Source of the DNA: Paracoccaceae bacterium
Lineage (GTDB): Bacteria > Pseudomonadota > Alphaproteobacteria > Rhodobacterales > Rhodobacteraceae
Length of the DNA: 45,918 bases
Direction of reading: 5' to 3'
Assembly (NCBI GenBank): GCA_902512685.1
Contig: CABXKH010000010.1
Coordinates: forward strand, 1 to 45,918
A model generated the notes under the pieces. That model was not told the origin of the DNA, did not search any database, and worked only from the letters and a program-made list of their open reading frames with translations. The translations under genes and the position numbers were made by a program. This document shows positions 18,921 to 26,558 of the stretch, piece by piece (positions within the stretch are counted from its first letter, which is position 1; each line of letters begins with the position of its first letter).

Positions 18921-19808
18921 TCAAGACCGTTTTATACGCTGTGTTACAATATGTTCGCGCCACATTACGTAGACGCCAGAAATTATGATCAAAACAGAAC
19001 CAAGCAACATTGACAAACTTGGGCGTTCCCCAAATACGACAAAGCCCAAAATAAGTAAAAAAACGATACGAGAATATCTGAACGGCATAATTGCCGAAAG
19101 TTCGCCTACTCGCAGGGACGTAATGAGCAGTAGATAACCCACGGAACCCAGAATGACCATGCAGGCAACTATGGCCCAATTTATCTCTGCTGGGAAAAAT
19201 TTTTCTTCCGTGAAAAATACCCATGCCGTAGTAAATGGAAGGGCTGCGACCATCGTGAAAGTTGCTAAACTTGCTGAAGCAATGTCCGGTGGAGTTAATC
19301 GTGTTACAAGGTCTCTTATTGAGAAAGCTATCAATGCTACAACCGGCCAGATCACCGCGTAGTTTAAACTTTCTTCCCAAGGCTGGATAACAAGCACAAC
19401 GCCCAGGAACCCAATAGAAATTGAACTCCAACGACGCCAACTCACAGCTTCCTTAAGAAAGATCACTGCGCCCACTGCAACCAAAAGAGGGGATGCCTGC
19501 GTCACTGCGCCCACGATAGAAAGTGGTACTTTGGTCAACCCCATGATCATACATAGCAAACCGATCATCTCTGCACAGTATCGCAGCAGTAAAACTGGCG
19601 CAAAGGCCCGGGGCTCTTTCAAGTTGTCGCCTTTAGCAACCGCGATCAAAGCAAATAATATCAAGCCGCCGCTGATGAGAAAAAACATAATTTGCGCGGG
19701 AGACAGGAAAGATCCAGACGCTTTGACAAATGTGTCCCCAACAGCAAATGCCGCCATCGACATTAACATCAGGACAATGCCTGTAGTATTTTTCTTGCTG
19801 GCTAACAT
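18921..19808 (-). CDS. EamA/DMT-family transporter
   Basis: Inner-membrane protein of 295 residues with ten predicted helices in two EamA repeats (about 10-140 and 155-285). These carriers usually export amino acids, amines or metabolites, and some take them up. It lies upstream of the amidase gene by 157 bp on the same strand and may be the transport function of that cluster. Two other EamA genes occur in this window (31011 and 42667). They share topology but no more sequence than expected for the family. Confidence 0.88.
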   Translation of the reverse strand: MLASKKNTTGIVLMLMSMAAFAVGDTFVKASGSFLSPAQIMFFLISGGLILFALIAVAKGDNLKEPRAFAPVLLLRYCAEMIGLLCMIMGLTKVPLSIVGAVTQASPLLVAVGAVIFLKEAVSWRRWSSISIGFLGVVLVIQPWEESLNYAVIWPVVALIAFSIRDLVTRLTPPDIASASLATFTMVAALPFTTAWVFFTEEKFFPAEINWAIVACMVILGSVGYLLLITSLRVGELSAIMPFRYSRIVFLLILGFVVFGERPSLSMLLGSVLIIISGVYVMWREHIVTQRIKRS

Positions 19809-20299
19809 TTAAAAAACTCCAATCCCACTGACTGATCCATTTAGAGCAAAAAACCGCCAATCAACAGCGTATTCGGCAAGAGGCTTTTACGGTTAGAGTA
19901 GCCATGTTGGGCCAAACTTTTGAGCGAAAGTTCATAATTGCTCTGAAACAATATTCTCTTTAGCCAAGCGCAGACATTTGTTGCGGTTTTTGTGAACGTC
20001 CGCTTTCGAAAGGATGCATGCACCAGATAACTGACAGCTCTGCGCCCAATACTATTACCGGGGTCACACATGACCAAGTGGTCCCAAAGGCCTTCCTATG
20101 CCTTTGCAGCATCCTTAAAATATGACCGCAAAGAGTTCGCAATCTGAATTAAGCGTTTCGTAACTATCAAGCTATTTGGAAATACCAACAAGGAGCCAAT
20201 AAGCCAGGTATAGCTAACCGTGAAAATACGATAAAATTTAGCGGCTTGGTGTTGATGAGGTATCTAATGCCAAGTTTTTAATATTAGCCTATAAAGTCG
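19809..20299. other. Intergenic stretch with a membrane-protein-like frame (20096-20263, minus)
   Basis: A 55-codon minus-strand frame closes at TAG 20096. It has a hydrophobic core (YTWLIGSLLVFPNSLIV) and a charged end (SLRSYFKDAAKA). It has no usual start codon and no ribosome-binding site. In the same frame after the TAG, a further frame continues to 19841. The whole resembles a decayed gene with a nonsense codon, but I recognise no family. Confidence 0.25.
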
Positions 20300-20881
20300 C
20301 TACTTTGGCTGCCAGGTGCGTTGTGTTGGAATAAATAGATTTACGGTGTCACCTATTGAGAGGGGGCCGGGTCCTTCCACCCAGGCTGTTATGCCACGAC
20401 GCCCTTTGGCAGCACTTCTGAACGCTTTTCCATGGCCCGGGCGATCAGCTTCGATTTCTTTAGCTGGCCAATTGCAAGGTGCATTTTCCAGATCGACTGT
20501 CAATGTTGTACCCGCTGCCGTTTGGAGCCGCGAACCAGGTGGGATGTGCGTGAAATCCGGCACTCCTGAGATAACGATGGATGCGCCTAGCCAGCTTGGG
20601 TCGAGCTGTTCCAGCCCAATACTCGCTGCAATTTCTGCATTTTCCTCGGCTGACAAGATTGATAGCTGGCGGGTGTTTCGAATTTCAGTGCTTTTAGGAT
20701 GCAGCATCGTAACCCGCAGGCAGGACGGGCGAGTTGCACCGGAATGGGATTCTCCCACAATGCCATCAAAGGTGGTTTCAACAGCATTCAGGGCTTCAGA
20801 TCTGATGCTGTCCTCTGGCCTAAGAACCCGCCCTAGCCAGGTGATGGTGCCACTGTATTCAGATTTTAAGAGGCAAGACAT
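20300..20881 (-). CDS. MOSC-domain protein
   Basis: A 193-residue protein with a stand-alone MOSC (molybdenum cofactor sulfurase C-terminal) domain. The conserved cysteine is Cys136 in ENAPCNWPA, followed by the typical GRRGITAWVEGPGPLSIGD end. Domains of this type bind a persulfide or the molybdenum cofactor, or act in hydroxylamine-type reductions (YiiM/mARC relatives). No molybdenum enzyme is nearby, so the partner is unknown. The gene stands alone, and the bases before the ATG hold no strong ribosome-binding site. Confidence 0.85.
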   Translation of the reverse strand: MSCLLKSEYSGTITWLGRVLRPEDSIRSEALNAVETTFDGIVGESHSGATRPSCLRVTMLHPKSTEIRNTRQLSILSAEENAEIAASIGLEQLDPSWLGASIVISGVPDFTHIPPGSRLQTAAGTTLTVDLENAPCNWPAKEIEADRPGHGKAFRSAAKGRRGITAWVEGPGPLSIGDTVNLFIPTQRTWQPK

Positions 20882-21557
20882 GAGTATTCCTTTTGGTTGA
20901 AAATTGCAGTTCAGTTCTAAAATATGTAGTTCAGGCGCAGTACACTCCTGAGGATTAAATTATAATTTCCGGTTGGTTGCTAGTATAGAATATCCAGCAA
21001 AACTATAAAATGGTATATTGAGGACCCATTTGATTGATCTGATTTGATTGCATGGGCAAAATTGGCATTTGATCTATTAAGTATGGCCAGCTTAAGATCA
21101 TCCTTGGATGCAACACCGAGGCTCATGTGACGCAACCATAAAAACCTAAACGCTCTCGCTTCGAAAATTGCACGCTCGGGCGTTCGAAAAAAGCTATGTC
21201 ATCAGATTGAAGGCATACCCAAAATTGATTGTTTTTGCGGACTATTTTTCTCAAGCCCTAGAACATTTACGAAGGAGAGCTGCTTTTAGTTACCGTTCAT
21301 TCAAATCGCAATGAATGCCAGCTTTGAGCACGCATCCGAGCTTAAGGCATCCTGCGGCGAAGGCCGACTCCTAATCATTTAACTTGCTTTTTTTCGTTTA
21401 TTTGGATTGCCTCGGGCAAGGCCGTTTAATCTGACAGAACACCCGCGAGTAACCGCTCCTTACATAAATATCATCAATGTTACGCGCTTCGGCTTTCACC
21501 TTTATTTTGGTTTGTCCCTTTTGAGATTACTACTCGATACGTTTACCCACTAACTGG
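20882..21557. other. 676-bp intergenic region, nothing firmly identified
   Basis: No gene is supportable. A plus-strand frame of about 55 codons (21148-21310) reads somewhat like protein (KLIVFADYFSQALEHLRRR) but has no start. The sequence from about 21255 to 21390 has the look of non-coding dispersed repeats found between genes in related alphaproteobacteria. I could not confirm this. Confidence 0.3.
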
Positions 21558-23333
21558 CTATGACTCCCAGATTTGGGCTAAGCCTTCCTTTAGATAATCC
21601 ATAGCAATCCCGGGAGCGACGTTATTATAATCTTCCATAGAAGTAACTTCAGGCCGTTGGTCCTTAAATTTCTTTAAAAATGTTTTGGCTGTTTCAGCGT
21701 CACCCATATGCACGAATATCGCTGCCCGAAACCCATCATAACGGCTGTGATGACTACGATCAGACATAATATTGCTCCACTCAAGCGCCTTTTCAGAATT
21801 CCGCATGGCCAAATACAAAATTGGAAAGAAACCCTCGTAAGATTGCCTTCTAATCGGATCCAACTCGATTGCTTTTTGAATGTGCGACTCTGCCTCAGTG
21901 AAGTTTTCGTCATTACAAATTGCTAAGCCATAATCGAAGTTCGATCCAGCATGGCTAGGGTTCAATTCTAATGCCTGCTTTGCATATTTGATGCGCTGCG
22001 GATAATCTTTCTTGATATTAAAAGAGCGACTATATGCGGTTGCAGCCTCTGGATTGTTTGGATCGATAGAATATGCTTTAGATGAAAATTCATGAAATAG
22101 TGCTTCATTTTTCACCCGTTCTTTTTTGTACTGATTATCAAAGAGTCTGCCATAAATAGTTCTTGTTTTTAGTACAAAGGCGTCACATAGCTGAGGATCA
22201 CTTGCGATAGCCGCATCACAAAGCTTCATAATCTCTTGATGGGCAGCTGTAGCAGTTTCAAAATCATTATTTTGATTAAAGACTGCTAACGCTTGTAAGT
22301 AGTTATCCCAAGCCGAAAAAGATTTTGGAGATTTGGTCTTAATACGCTCGTGCTCTTTGCCCTTAAGCGCAGGCAATATAAGGGCTGCAACTTCTTGGGA
22401 TACTTCATCTTGAACTTCAAAAATGTCATCAAGAGAACGATCCCAACGCTTGGTCCAAATTTCTTGATCATCTTTAATATCGACCAGACTGGCAGAAATT
22501 CGAACTTTGTTACCACCTTTGCGAATACTGCCTTGCACAGCATAATCAGCCCCCAGTTGCTTGCCAATTTCCGATGTTTGAAGTTCTTTTCCTTTAAAGC
22601 TAAAGCTTGAATTTCTTGAAATTACAGGAAACGACTTCCAGGACGAAAGATTGCCGATAATATCTTCTGTAACGCCGTCCGCAAAATATTCTTGTTCTTC
22701 ATCATTACTCATATTTTTAAACGGCAAAACAGCGATCGTTGGTGGTTTGCTACTTTCACGGCCGGCCGCTTTATCAGTAGCAGACGTATCCTCCAAGACC
22801 CGGCTTTCAATGCCCTCGATAGACACGTCAAAGGCATGTACCACTGTATTCTTAACTTTCTGGTTTCCCAAATCCGCAAAGTTGAGCTCAACTTTCTGAC
22901 TTACAAAATCATGGATAGATTTTGACAACGACACCCCGCCAGATTGGCTTAAGGCTTCAAGCCTTGCCGCAACATTCACTCCATCCCCGTAAAGATTGGT
23001 GCCCTCCACGATAACATCGCCCATGTTAATGCCGATCCGGAAATGCATTTTAGAGCTTTCTTCGACCGAGGCATTTCGCTGCTTAATCAGTTTCTGGAAT
23101 TCAGTCGCACAAAGCACCGACGAAACGGCACTTTGGAACTCGGCTAATACCGAGTCTCCCGCCGTGTTGAAAATACGGCCTCCATGCTCTTGAAACAGAT
23201 TATCCAAAATATCGCGGCAAGAGCGCAGGCTCTTTAGCGTTGCATCTTCATTCTTTTCCATGAGCTTACTAAAGCCCACAACATCCGTCACAAAAATTAC
23301 TGCAATTTTGCGTACGATTTGATCATCTGCCAT
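21558..23333 (-). CDS. Class III adenylate/guanylate cyclase with TolB-like and TPR regions
   Basis: Signalling protein of 591 residues from the ATG at 23333, which has CAGGG upstream; a frame open to 23396 is less likely. Residues 1-170 form a class III cyclase domain with metal aspartates Asp17 (FVTDVVGFS) and Asp60 (NTAGDSVLAEF) and the conserved GDGVNVAARLE. Residues 198-350 are a TolB-N/FlgO-like domain (TIAVLPFKNMSNDEEQEYF). TPR-like repeats follow to the C-terminus (NPSHAGSNFDYGLAICN and others). No transmembrane helix is evident. This architecture is common, often in many copies, in alphaproteobacteria. It makes cAMP in response to unknown cues. It stands alone. Confidence 0.92.
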   Translation of the reverse strand: MADDQIVRKIAVIFVTDVVGFSKLMEKNEDATLKSLRSCRDILDNLFQEHGGRIFNTAGDSVLAEFQSAVSSVLCATEFQKLIKQRNASVEESSKMHFRIGINMGDVIVEGTNLYGDGVNVAARLEALSQSGGVSLSKSIHDFVSQKVELNFADLGNQKVKNTVVHAFDVSIEGIESRVLEDTSATDKAAGRESSKPPTIAVLPFKNMSNDEEQEYFADGVTEDIIGNLSSWKSFPVISRNSSFSFKGKELQTSEIGKQLGADYAVQGSIRKGGNKVRISASLVDIKDDQEIWTKRWDRSLDDIFEVQDEVSQEVAALILPALKGKEHERIKTKSPKSFSAWDNYLQALAVFNQNNDFETATAAHQEIMKLCDAAIASDPQLCDAFVLKTRTIYGRLFDNQYKKERVKNEALFHEFSSKAYSIDPNNPEAATAYSRSFNIKKDYPQRIKYAKQALELNPSHAGSNFDYGLAICNDENFTEAESHIQKAIELDPIRRQSYEGFFPILYLAMRNSEKALEWSNIMSDRSHHSRYDGFRAAIFVHMGDAETAKTFLKKFKDQRPEVTSMEDYNNVAPGIAMDYLKEGLAQIWES

Positions 23334-23464
23334 TTTTATGCCCTGTCCAGAAATATTTTTTGAAATTGCAAGGTGAATTATAAGTGCTGCCTGCACAAGT
23401 TTAATCTGTAAATATTATTTTTAAAACGATAATTTTTAATGACTTTTCTGGATACTGTTAAACC

Positions 23465-23488
23465 AACCAGTTCAAGCATCAGAAGCCG
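23465..23488. repeat. 24-bp dispersed repeat, copy 1 (other copy 26445-26468)
   Basis: The segment AACCAGTTCAAGCATCAGAA and the next four bases recur at 26445-26468, same orientation, with 22 of 24 positions identical. Here it covers the 3' end of the small frame 23472-23684 and encodes the end TASDA-stop. At the other site it can encode STSDA-stop. This suggests a shared gene tail or a small mobile repeat. Confidence 0.5.
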
Positions 23489-23684
23489 TAAGAACAGAGC
23501 CTTTCGATACTGAAAACCCGCGCTTGGGGCCCGTAAAATCAGTGATTTCTGATCTTTTAGCCTTACGCCACTCACCTGGCGTGAATGCGCGTGTCAAGAG
23601 CGAGGCACATATAGCGCATAAGAAAACAGCCATTGCCAAGCAGATAGAAGATGTTGCTTTCTTGAATTGCAACTTGATAGCCAA
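23472..23684 (-). CDS. Possible small membrane or exported protein
   Basis: A 70-codon frame with TTG at its head, or an internal ATG that would give 53 codons starting MAVFLCAICASLL. It has one hydrophobic segment (ICLAMAVFLCAICASLL) after a basic start, like a signal anchor, and a basic tail. No ribosome-binding site is clear for either start. It lies between the cyclase and the next hypothetical gene. Its end coincides with the dispersed repeat. Real gene or remnant is open. Confidence 0.35.
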   Translation of the reverse strand: MAIKLQFKKATSSICLAMAVFLCAICASLLTRAFTPGEWRKAKRSEITDFTGPKRGFSVSKGSVLTASDA

Positions 23685-23784
23685 GCCGGTTTATTGAGGG
23701 TGGGTAGTTTCGAAATAGTAGGTTTAAGCGATCTCACCACCCCCCGTTACTTCAAATGTCGCAAAGTTTTTTAGATGTGGGCTG

Positions 23785-24387
23785 CTAAAGAGCATCTAAC
23801 TCATCTAACAATGATCTATGTTGGTTTTTCAGTTGAACCATCAGCTTCATTCTTGCGCTGCCGTTGCTGCCATGAAAACAGTGGCTGGCAATGCGAAAGT
23901 TATATTTTTCAACAAGCGCATTAAACTTTGAATTTGACTGCGAGGTCATTGATCTAATTTCACTTTTGCTTTTTGGCGCAGATGCATGTGCTTGCAGAAA
24001 CTGATAAATCTCATCAACCGCTGCCGTGCTTCTATCAACAAACTCACTAACGTCAGCATAATCTACATCAGGATTACCAAACTCACATCTGCTGCTATCT
24101 TGATTTTGGCCTAACAAATCATCCGTCCAAGGTTTGTTCAAAGCCTGATCAAAGCCGTCTCTTAAATCACAATCCACACAGTCCCACTGCATGAAATCAT
24201 AAATCCATTTACGGGCAAATTGTTCATAGCTGTAGGCTCCACCCATAATAACGGCCACAACTAAAAACCCGATTGTGTAAGCCTTAAATCGACCCAATCG
24301 ACGGTCAACTGCGGACCATCGCTCCTTGCGCTTCATCTGCTTTTCATGTCGCTTCAACCGACGTTTATAATCTCGAATATCATTCAC
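23785..24387 (-). CDS. Hypothetical single-pass membrane protein
   Basis: A 200-residue product not assigned to a family. The first 33 residues are strongly basic (KRRLKRHEKQMKRKERW). One transmembrane helix follows at about 35-52 (YTIGFLVVAVIMGGAYSY), then a largely periplasmic domain with cysteine pairs (WDCVDCDLRDGF, and later SRCEF and SHCFHG). The positive N-terminus predicts a cytosolic start and a periplasmic body, where the four or five cysteines may pair. It lies alone after the cyclase gene; a role next to it cannot be claimed. Confidence 0.6.
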   Translation of the reverse strand: MNDIRDYKRRLKRHEKQMKRKERWSAVDRRLGRFKAYTIGFLVVAVIMGGAYSYEQFARKWIYDFMQWDCVDCDLRDGFDQALNKPWTDDLLGQNQDSSRCEFGNPDVDYADVSEFVDRSTAAVDEIYQFLQAHASAPKSKSEIRSMTSQSNSKFNALVEKYNFRIASHCFHGSNGSARMKLMVQLKNQHRSLLDELDAL

Positions 24388-24470
24388 TATTTTAGCTTAA
24401 GGCAGATTAGGACATTAAAAAAGTTAGATTTTACCAATGGTCACATAGCCTTCAAATTGTGAATTACAAA

Positions 24471-24533
24471 CTAACTTTCCGCCCCGGCCTGTGTAGCGAG
24501 TGTCATCGAGAAAGTTATCACTAAGGTGCGCAT
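24471..24533 (-). repeat. Signal-peptide module, copy A (20-codon frame)
   Basis: From the ATG at 24533 this encodes MRTLVITFSMTLATQAGAES, then TAG. It is one of four copies of a module of about 46-50 bp that encodes a Sec-type signal peptide (others start at 25116, 28745 and 30415). The ATG lies 10 bases after the stop of the upstream frame at 24544. Copy A stops immediately after the presumed cleavage site, so it has no mature protein. Confidence 0.7.
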
Positions 24534-24543
24534 GGAGTTGTTT

Positions 24544-24837
24544 TCAATGATAAGCATGGCACAATTCTCCATCACTCATATCAAGTTCGATATCCAAAGG
24601 CGGACCGTCTTTGATTGGCAAAGATATTTGCTTAACTTTATATTTTGCCCAAATTATCGAAGGGGGAACAGTCTCTTGAAATACAATCCAAAGCGCCGCC
24701 ATTTCATTGTGTGAACGGCGGAAAGCCAACAGATCACCAACAGTCCAACCTAGTTTAGCAAGTGCTTCTTTCTCAAGTCTCTCAAGATGTTCCAATACAC
24801 CAAGCCGGCGTCGTTCCTCAACACTTATTGATCGAAA
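24544..24837 (-). pseudogene. In-frame continuation of the 24838-25116 gene beyond a TGA
   Basis: This 97-codon stretch is in the same frame as the secreted-protein gene just upstream and is separated from it only by TGA (24838-24840). No ATG, GTG or ribosome-binding site restarts it; the first possible start is a TTG at 24795. It reads like protein: a charged helix (VLEHLERLEKEALAKLGW), then VGDLLAFRRSHNEMAALW and a beta-rich end. It is most simply the distal part of a longer gene cut by a nonsense change, or a separate gene with a poor start. No family is recognised. Confidence 0.45.
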
Positions 24838-25116
24838 TCAAATTCTATGCTCTTTTCCTTTTTTTGAATCTCCGATATTGCCAGAATTAATTTCAGAGTG
24901 GAAATGAGTAAAATAAAAGGGGTCATAAAGAATTTCTCTCCTAGTAATACGATTCAAAAATTCCCACCTACCTTCGCCAGCCGCTTCACCACCATCATCA
25001 GGAGTACCAAGCTGATCAGTTATTTTAATTATTGGGTCCATTTTGGCGCAAATAATCACTTCAGCCCCCGCCTGTGTAGCGAGTGTCATCAAGAAAGCTA
25101 TCAGTAAGGTGCGCAT
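24838..25116 (-). CDS. Small secreted protein with the repeated signal peptide (module copy B)
   Basis: A 92-residue product. The first 18 residues, MRTLLIAFLMTLATQAGA, are a textbook Sec signal peptide with cleavage after AGA. The mature part (EVIICAKMDPIIKITDQLG and on) has a single Cys and no known domain. The signal-coding DNA is copy B of the module that recurs at 24533, 28745 and 30415. It starts 10 bases after the stop of the alpha/beta hydrolase gene and continues in frame, after its TGA, into 24837-24544. This is the only copy attached to a substantial reading frame. Confidence 0.55.
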   Translation of the reverse strand: MRTLLIAFLMTLATQAGAEVIICAKMDPIIKITDQLGTPDDGGEAAGEGRWEFLNRITRREILYDPFYFTHFHSEINSGNIGDSKKGKEHRI

Positions 25117-25126
25117 GGGGTAAAAG

Positions 25127-25915
25127 TTAACCTCTCAATGCTTTGGCTATCAGCGGATTGATTATATTTGGCTTAGTCAGGGGCGCCATATGTCCGCCTT
25201 CCTGATATTCGATAAAGTTCCAAGTTGCCATGTTAGAGCGCAGTAATTTAACAATACCACTTATGGAGTTGATTGTTTTCTTACAGCTTAAAACCGTCGT
25301 ATTTTCAGGCAAAAAGCTTTTCCATTCTTCCATTGAAGTATTTTCGTTCATCACAGGATCCCATTCATGATAGTTCGGCTTTAATGCATTAACAAATTTT
25401 TCTCGCCGATCCACATCCATGGCATCCCAAGCACCGCTACCATTAAAGTAATCTGCAAAAAATTCAGCCGCAACTTCCCATTTTTCGGCAGCACCATTAA
25501 TTTTAATAAAATCCCGCATCGCCAAAATTTCATTAAAATCGTCGCTACACCCCATAACTCTCAACAGGTAATTGGGGTTAGGTTCTATTAAAACGAGCTT
25601 ATCAAGCTGACGCCTAAATAATTTTGCCGCCATCATAGCTACGCTACCGCCAAAAGAATGTCCTACTAGAGAGAACTTTTTCCCATCTAAAGGAATAAAT
25701 TGGCGAATAATTTCAGCTTGGTCCTCAAGCGTCTGTGGCTTTTGACCAGACCAGCTATCGGTTCCACCATACCCAAACAAGTTAGGAGCAATTAAATGGT
25801 AATCTTCACTCAGAAGCTCAATCAGTTTTCTCCATTGTCTGTTACCAGCAGCCGTGGAATGAATTAGTATTACTGTATGACCTGAGCCTTTTTCTATATA
25901 GTCAACTTTCATCAT
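25127..25915 (-). CDS. Alpha/beta hydrolase
   Basis: A 262-residue hydrolase of the canonical fold. The nucleophile is Ser87 in LVGHSFGG, the oxyanion strand reads VILIHSTAAG, and a C-terminal EGGHMAPLTKP holds the catalytic His. Possible roles are C-C bond hydrolase, esterase or haloalkane-type reactions; no substrate can be named. Two adjacent ATG codons at 25910-25915 are both possible starts. Ten bases after its stop lies signal-peptide module B, and before its start is a repeat that also precedes the methyltransferase gene. Confidence 0.85.
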   Translation of the reverse strand: MMKVDYIEKGSGHTVILIHSTAAGNRQWRKLIELLSEDYHLIAPNLFGYGGTDSWSGQKPQTLEDQAEIIRQFIPLDGKKFSLVGHSFGGSVAMMAAKLFRRQLDKLVLIEPNPNYLLRVMGCSDDFNEILAMRDFIKINGAAEKWEVAAEFFADYFNGSGAWDAMDVDRREKFVNALKPNYHEWDPVMNENTSMEEWKSFLPENTTVLSCKKTINSISGIVKLLRSNMATWNFIEYQEGGHMAPLTKPNIINPLIAKALRG

Positions 25916-25959
25916 CGCCCTTGAATACTATTTAGCTTGAAATTACAGCATGGGATTAT

Positions 25960-26015
25960 ATCCGTACAGATACCATCCCGGTTAGTATTGTTTGCTAAAG
26001 TCAGGGAAGGACGAA
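25960..26015. repeat. Upstream repeat, copy 1 (partner 29610-29665)
   Basis: The stretch starting ATCCGTACAGATACC and continuing GGTTAGTATTGTTTG aligns to 29610-29665 (ATCCGTAAAGATACA, GGTTAGGATTGTTTG) with roughly three quarters identity by eye. Both copies are in the same orientation and lie 45-65 bp upstream of minus-strand genes (the hydrolase at 25915, the methyltransferase at 29547). A shared promoter region or cassette boundary is possible. Confidence 0.45.
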
Positions 26016-26097
26016 GCAGAGTATTTCCACCAAAGCAAAAATATTACCGCACGCGCCATTTATCTGCTAACCTCGCTTGAAAAAATGGGAGTTATTG

Positions 26098-26375
26098 ATG
26101 TATGCAACGATTACTGACTGGCAAACAGAAACGCCTGCAACGCCTGAAAATTTTGCAGAGGCAGTAGGACATTTTTTGAAGAATTTAGAAAAGTGGGTGC
26201 AACTAACCTGCGTTTTGTTAAAATAGGCGGCAACCGTGTTCGCACAATGACTTTGTGGCCCGATGAAGAAACTGCAACCTTTGCAATTGAAGCTATAGAA
26301 GCGATGGGCGGCTCAATGCAGGGGGTAACATTTGTTGCCAGTGAAAAAGGACCGCTCGTAGCTGAATTTGATTAA
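26098..26375 (+). pseudogene. Frameshifted small protein, paralogue of 32983-33246
   Basis: The ATG at 26098 opens with MYATITDWQTETP, parallel to MYATSADWKVNNG in the intact gene at 32983. After about 25 codons the match moves to the next frame (FFEEFRKVGATN, then RTMTLWPDEETA, parallel to RSVVVWPDKETA). The switch falls in a run of six T at 26172-26177; seven T would restore one frame of about 92 codons. This is either a true frameshift or a sequencing error in a homopolymer. Function is unknown; a small dimeric alpha/beta-barrel fold is plausible. Confidence 0.65.
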
Positions 26376-26440
26376 TTCATTGGTTTGGCGATAAGTCCAA
26401 CTTCACCAATTTTCCCTAACCGAACAGAGCGGTGCTGCCA
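26372..26440 (-). pseudogene. Short gene tail converging on the frameshifted small gene
   Basis: On the minus strand the frame ends LGKIGEVGLIAKPMN-stop, with its TAA overlapping the stop of the plus-strand gene. The intact paralogue at 32983 is met in the same way by a frame ending LGVERLIAQPMN-stop at 33248. The two tails look homologous. Only about 20 codons can be followed here. Confidence 0.35.
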
Positions 26441-26444
26441 GACT

Positions 26445-26468
26445 AACCAGCTCAAGCATCAGAAGTCG
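26445..26468. repeat. 24-bp dispersed repeat, copy 2
   Basis: Matches 23465-23488 at 22 of 24 positions (differences at the seventh and twenty-second bases). It lies just beyond the gene tail described at 26372, in non-coding DNA before the MetE-like gene. Confidence 0.5.
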
Positions 26469-26558
26469 AAACCTTATTTCAAACTCTTAAATAAAATGGG
26501 GTTGGACAACCCGGCGAGTTGGAACTACAGATCGGTATTTATAAAGTTGTTGTAGGTT

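Noticed and set aside
20882..21557. Hidden gene or CRISPR-like repeat in the long gap
   Set aside because: No start codon with a ribosome-binding site and no regularly spaced repeats were found.
24838..24840. TGA as a selenocysteine codon
   Set aside because: No hairpin typical of a bacterial SECIS element was seen just after it, and the surrounding residues resemble no selenoprotein.
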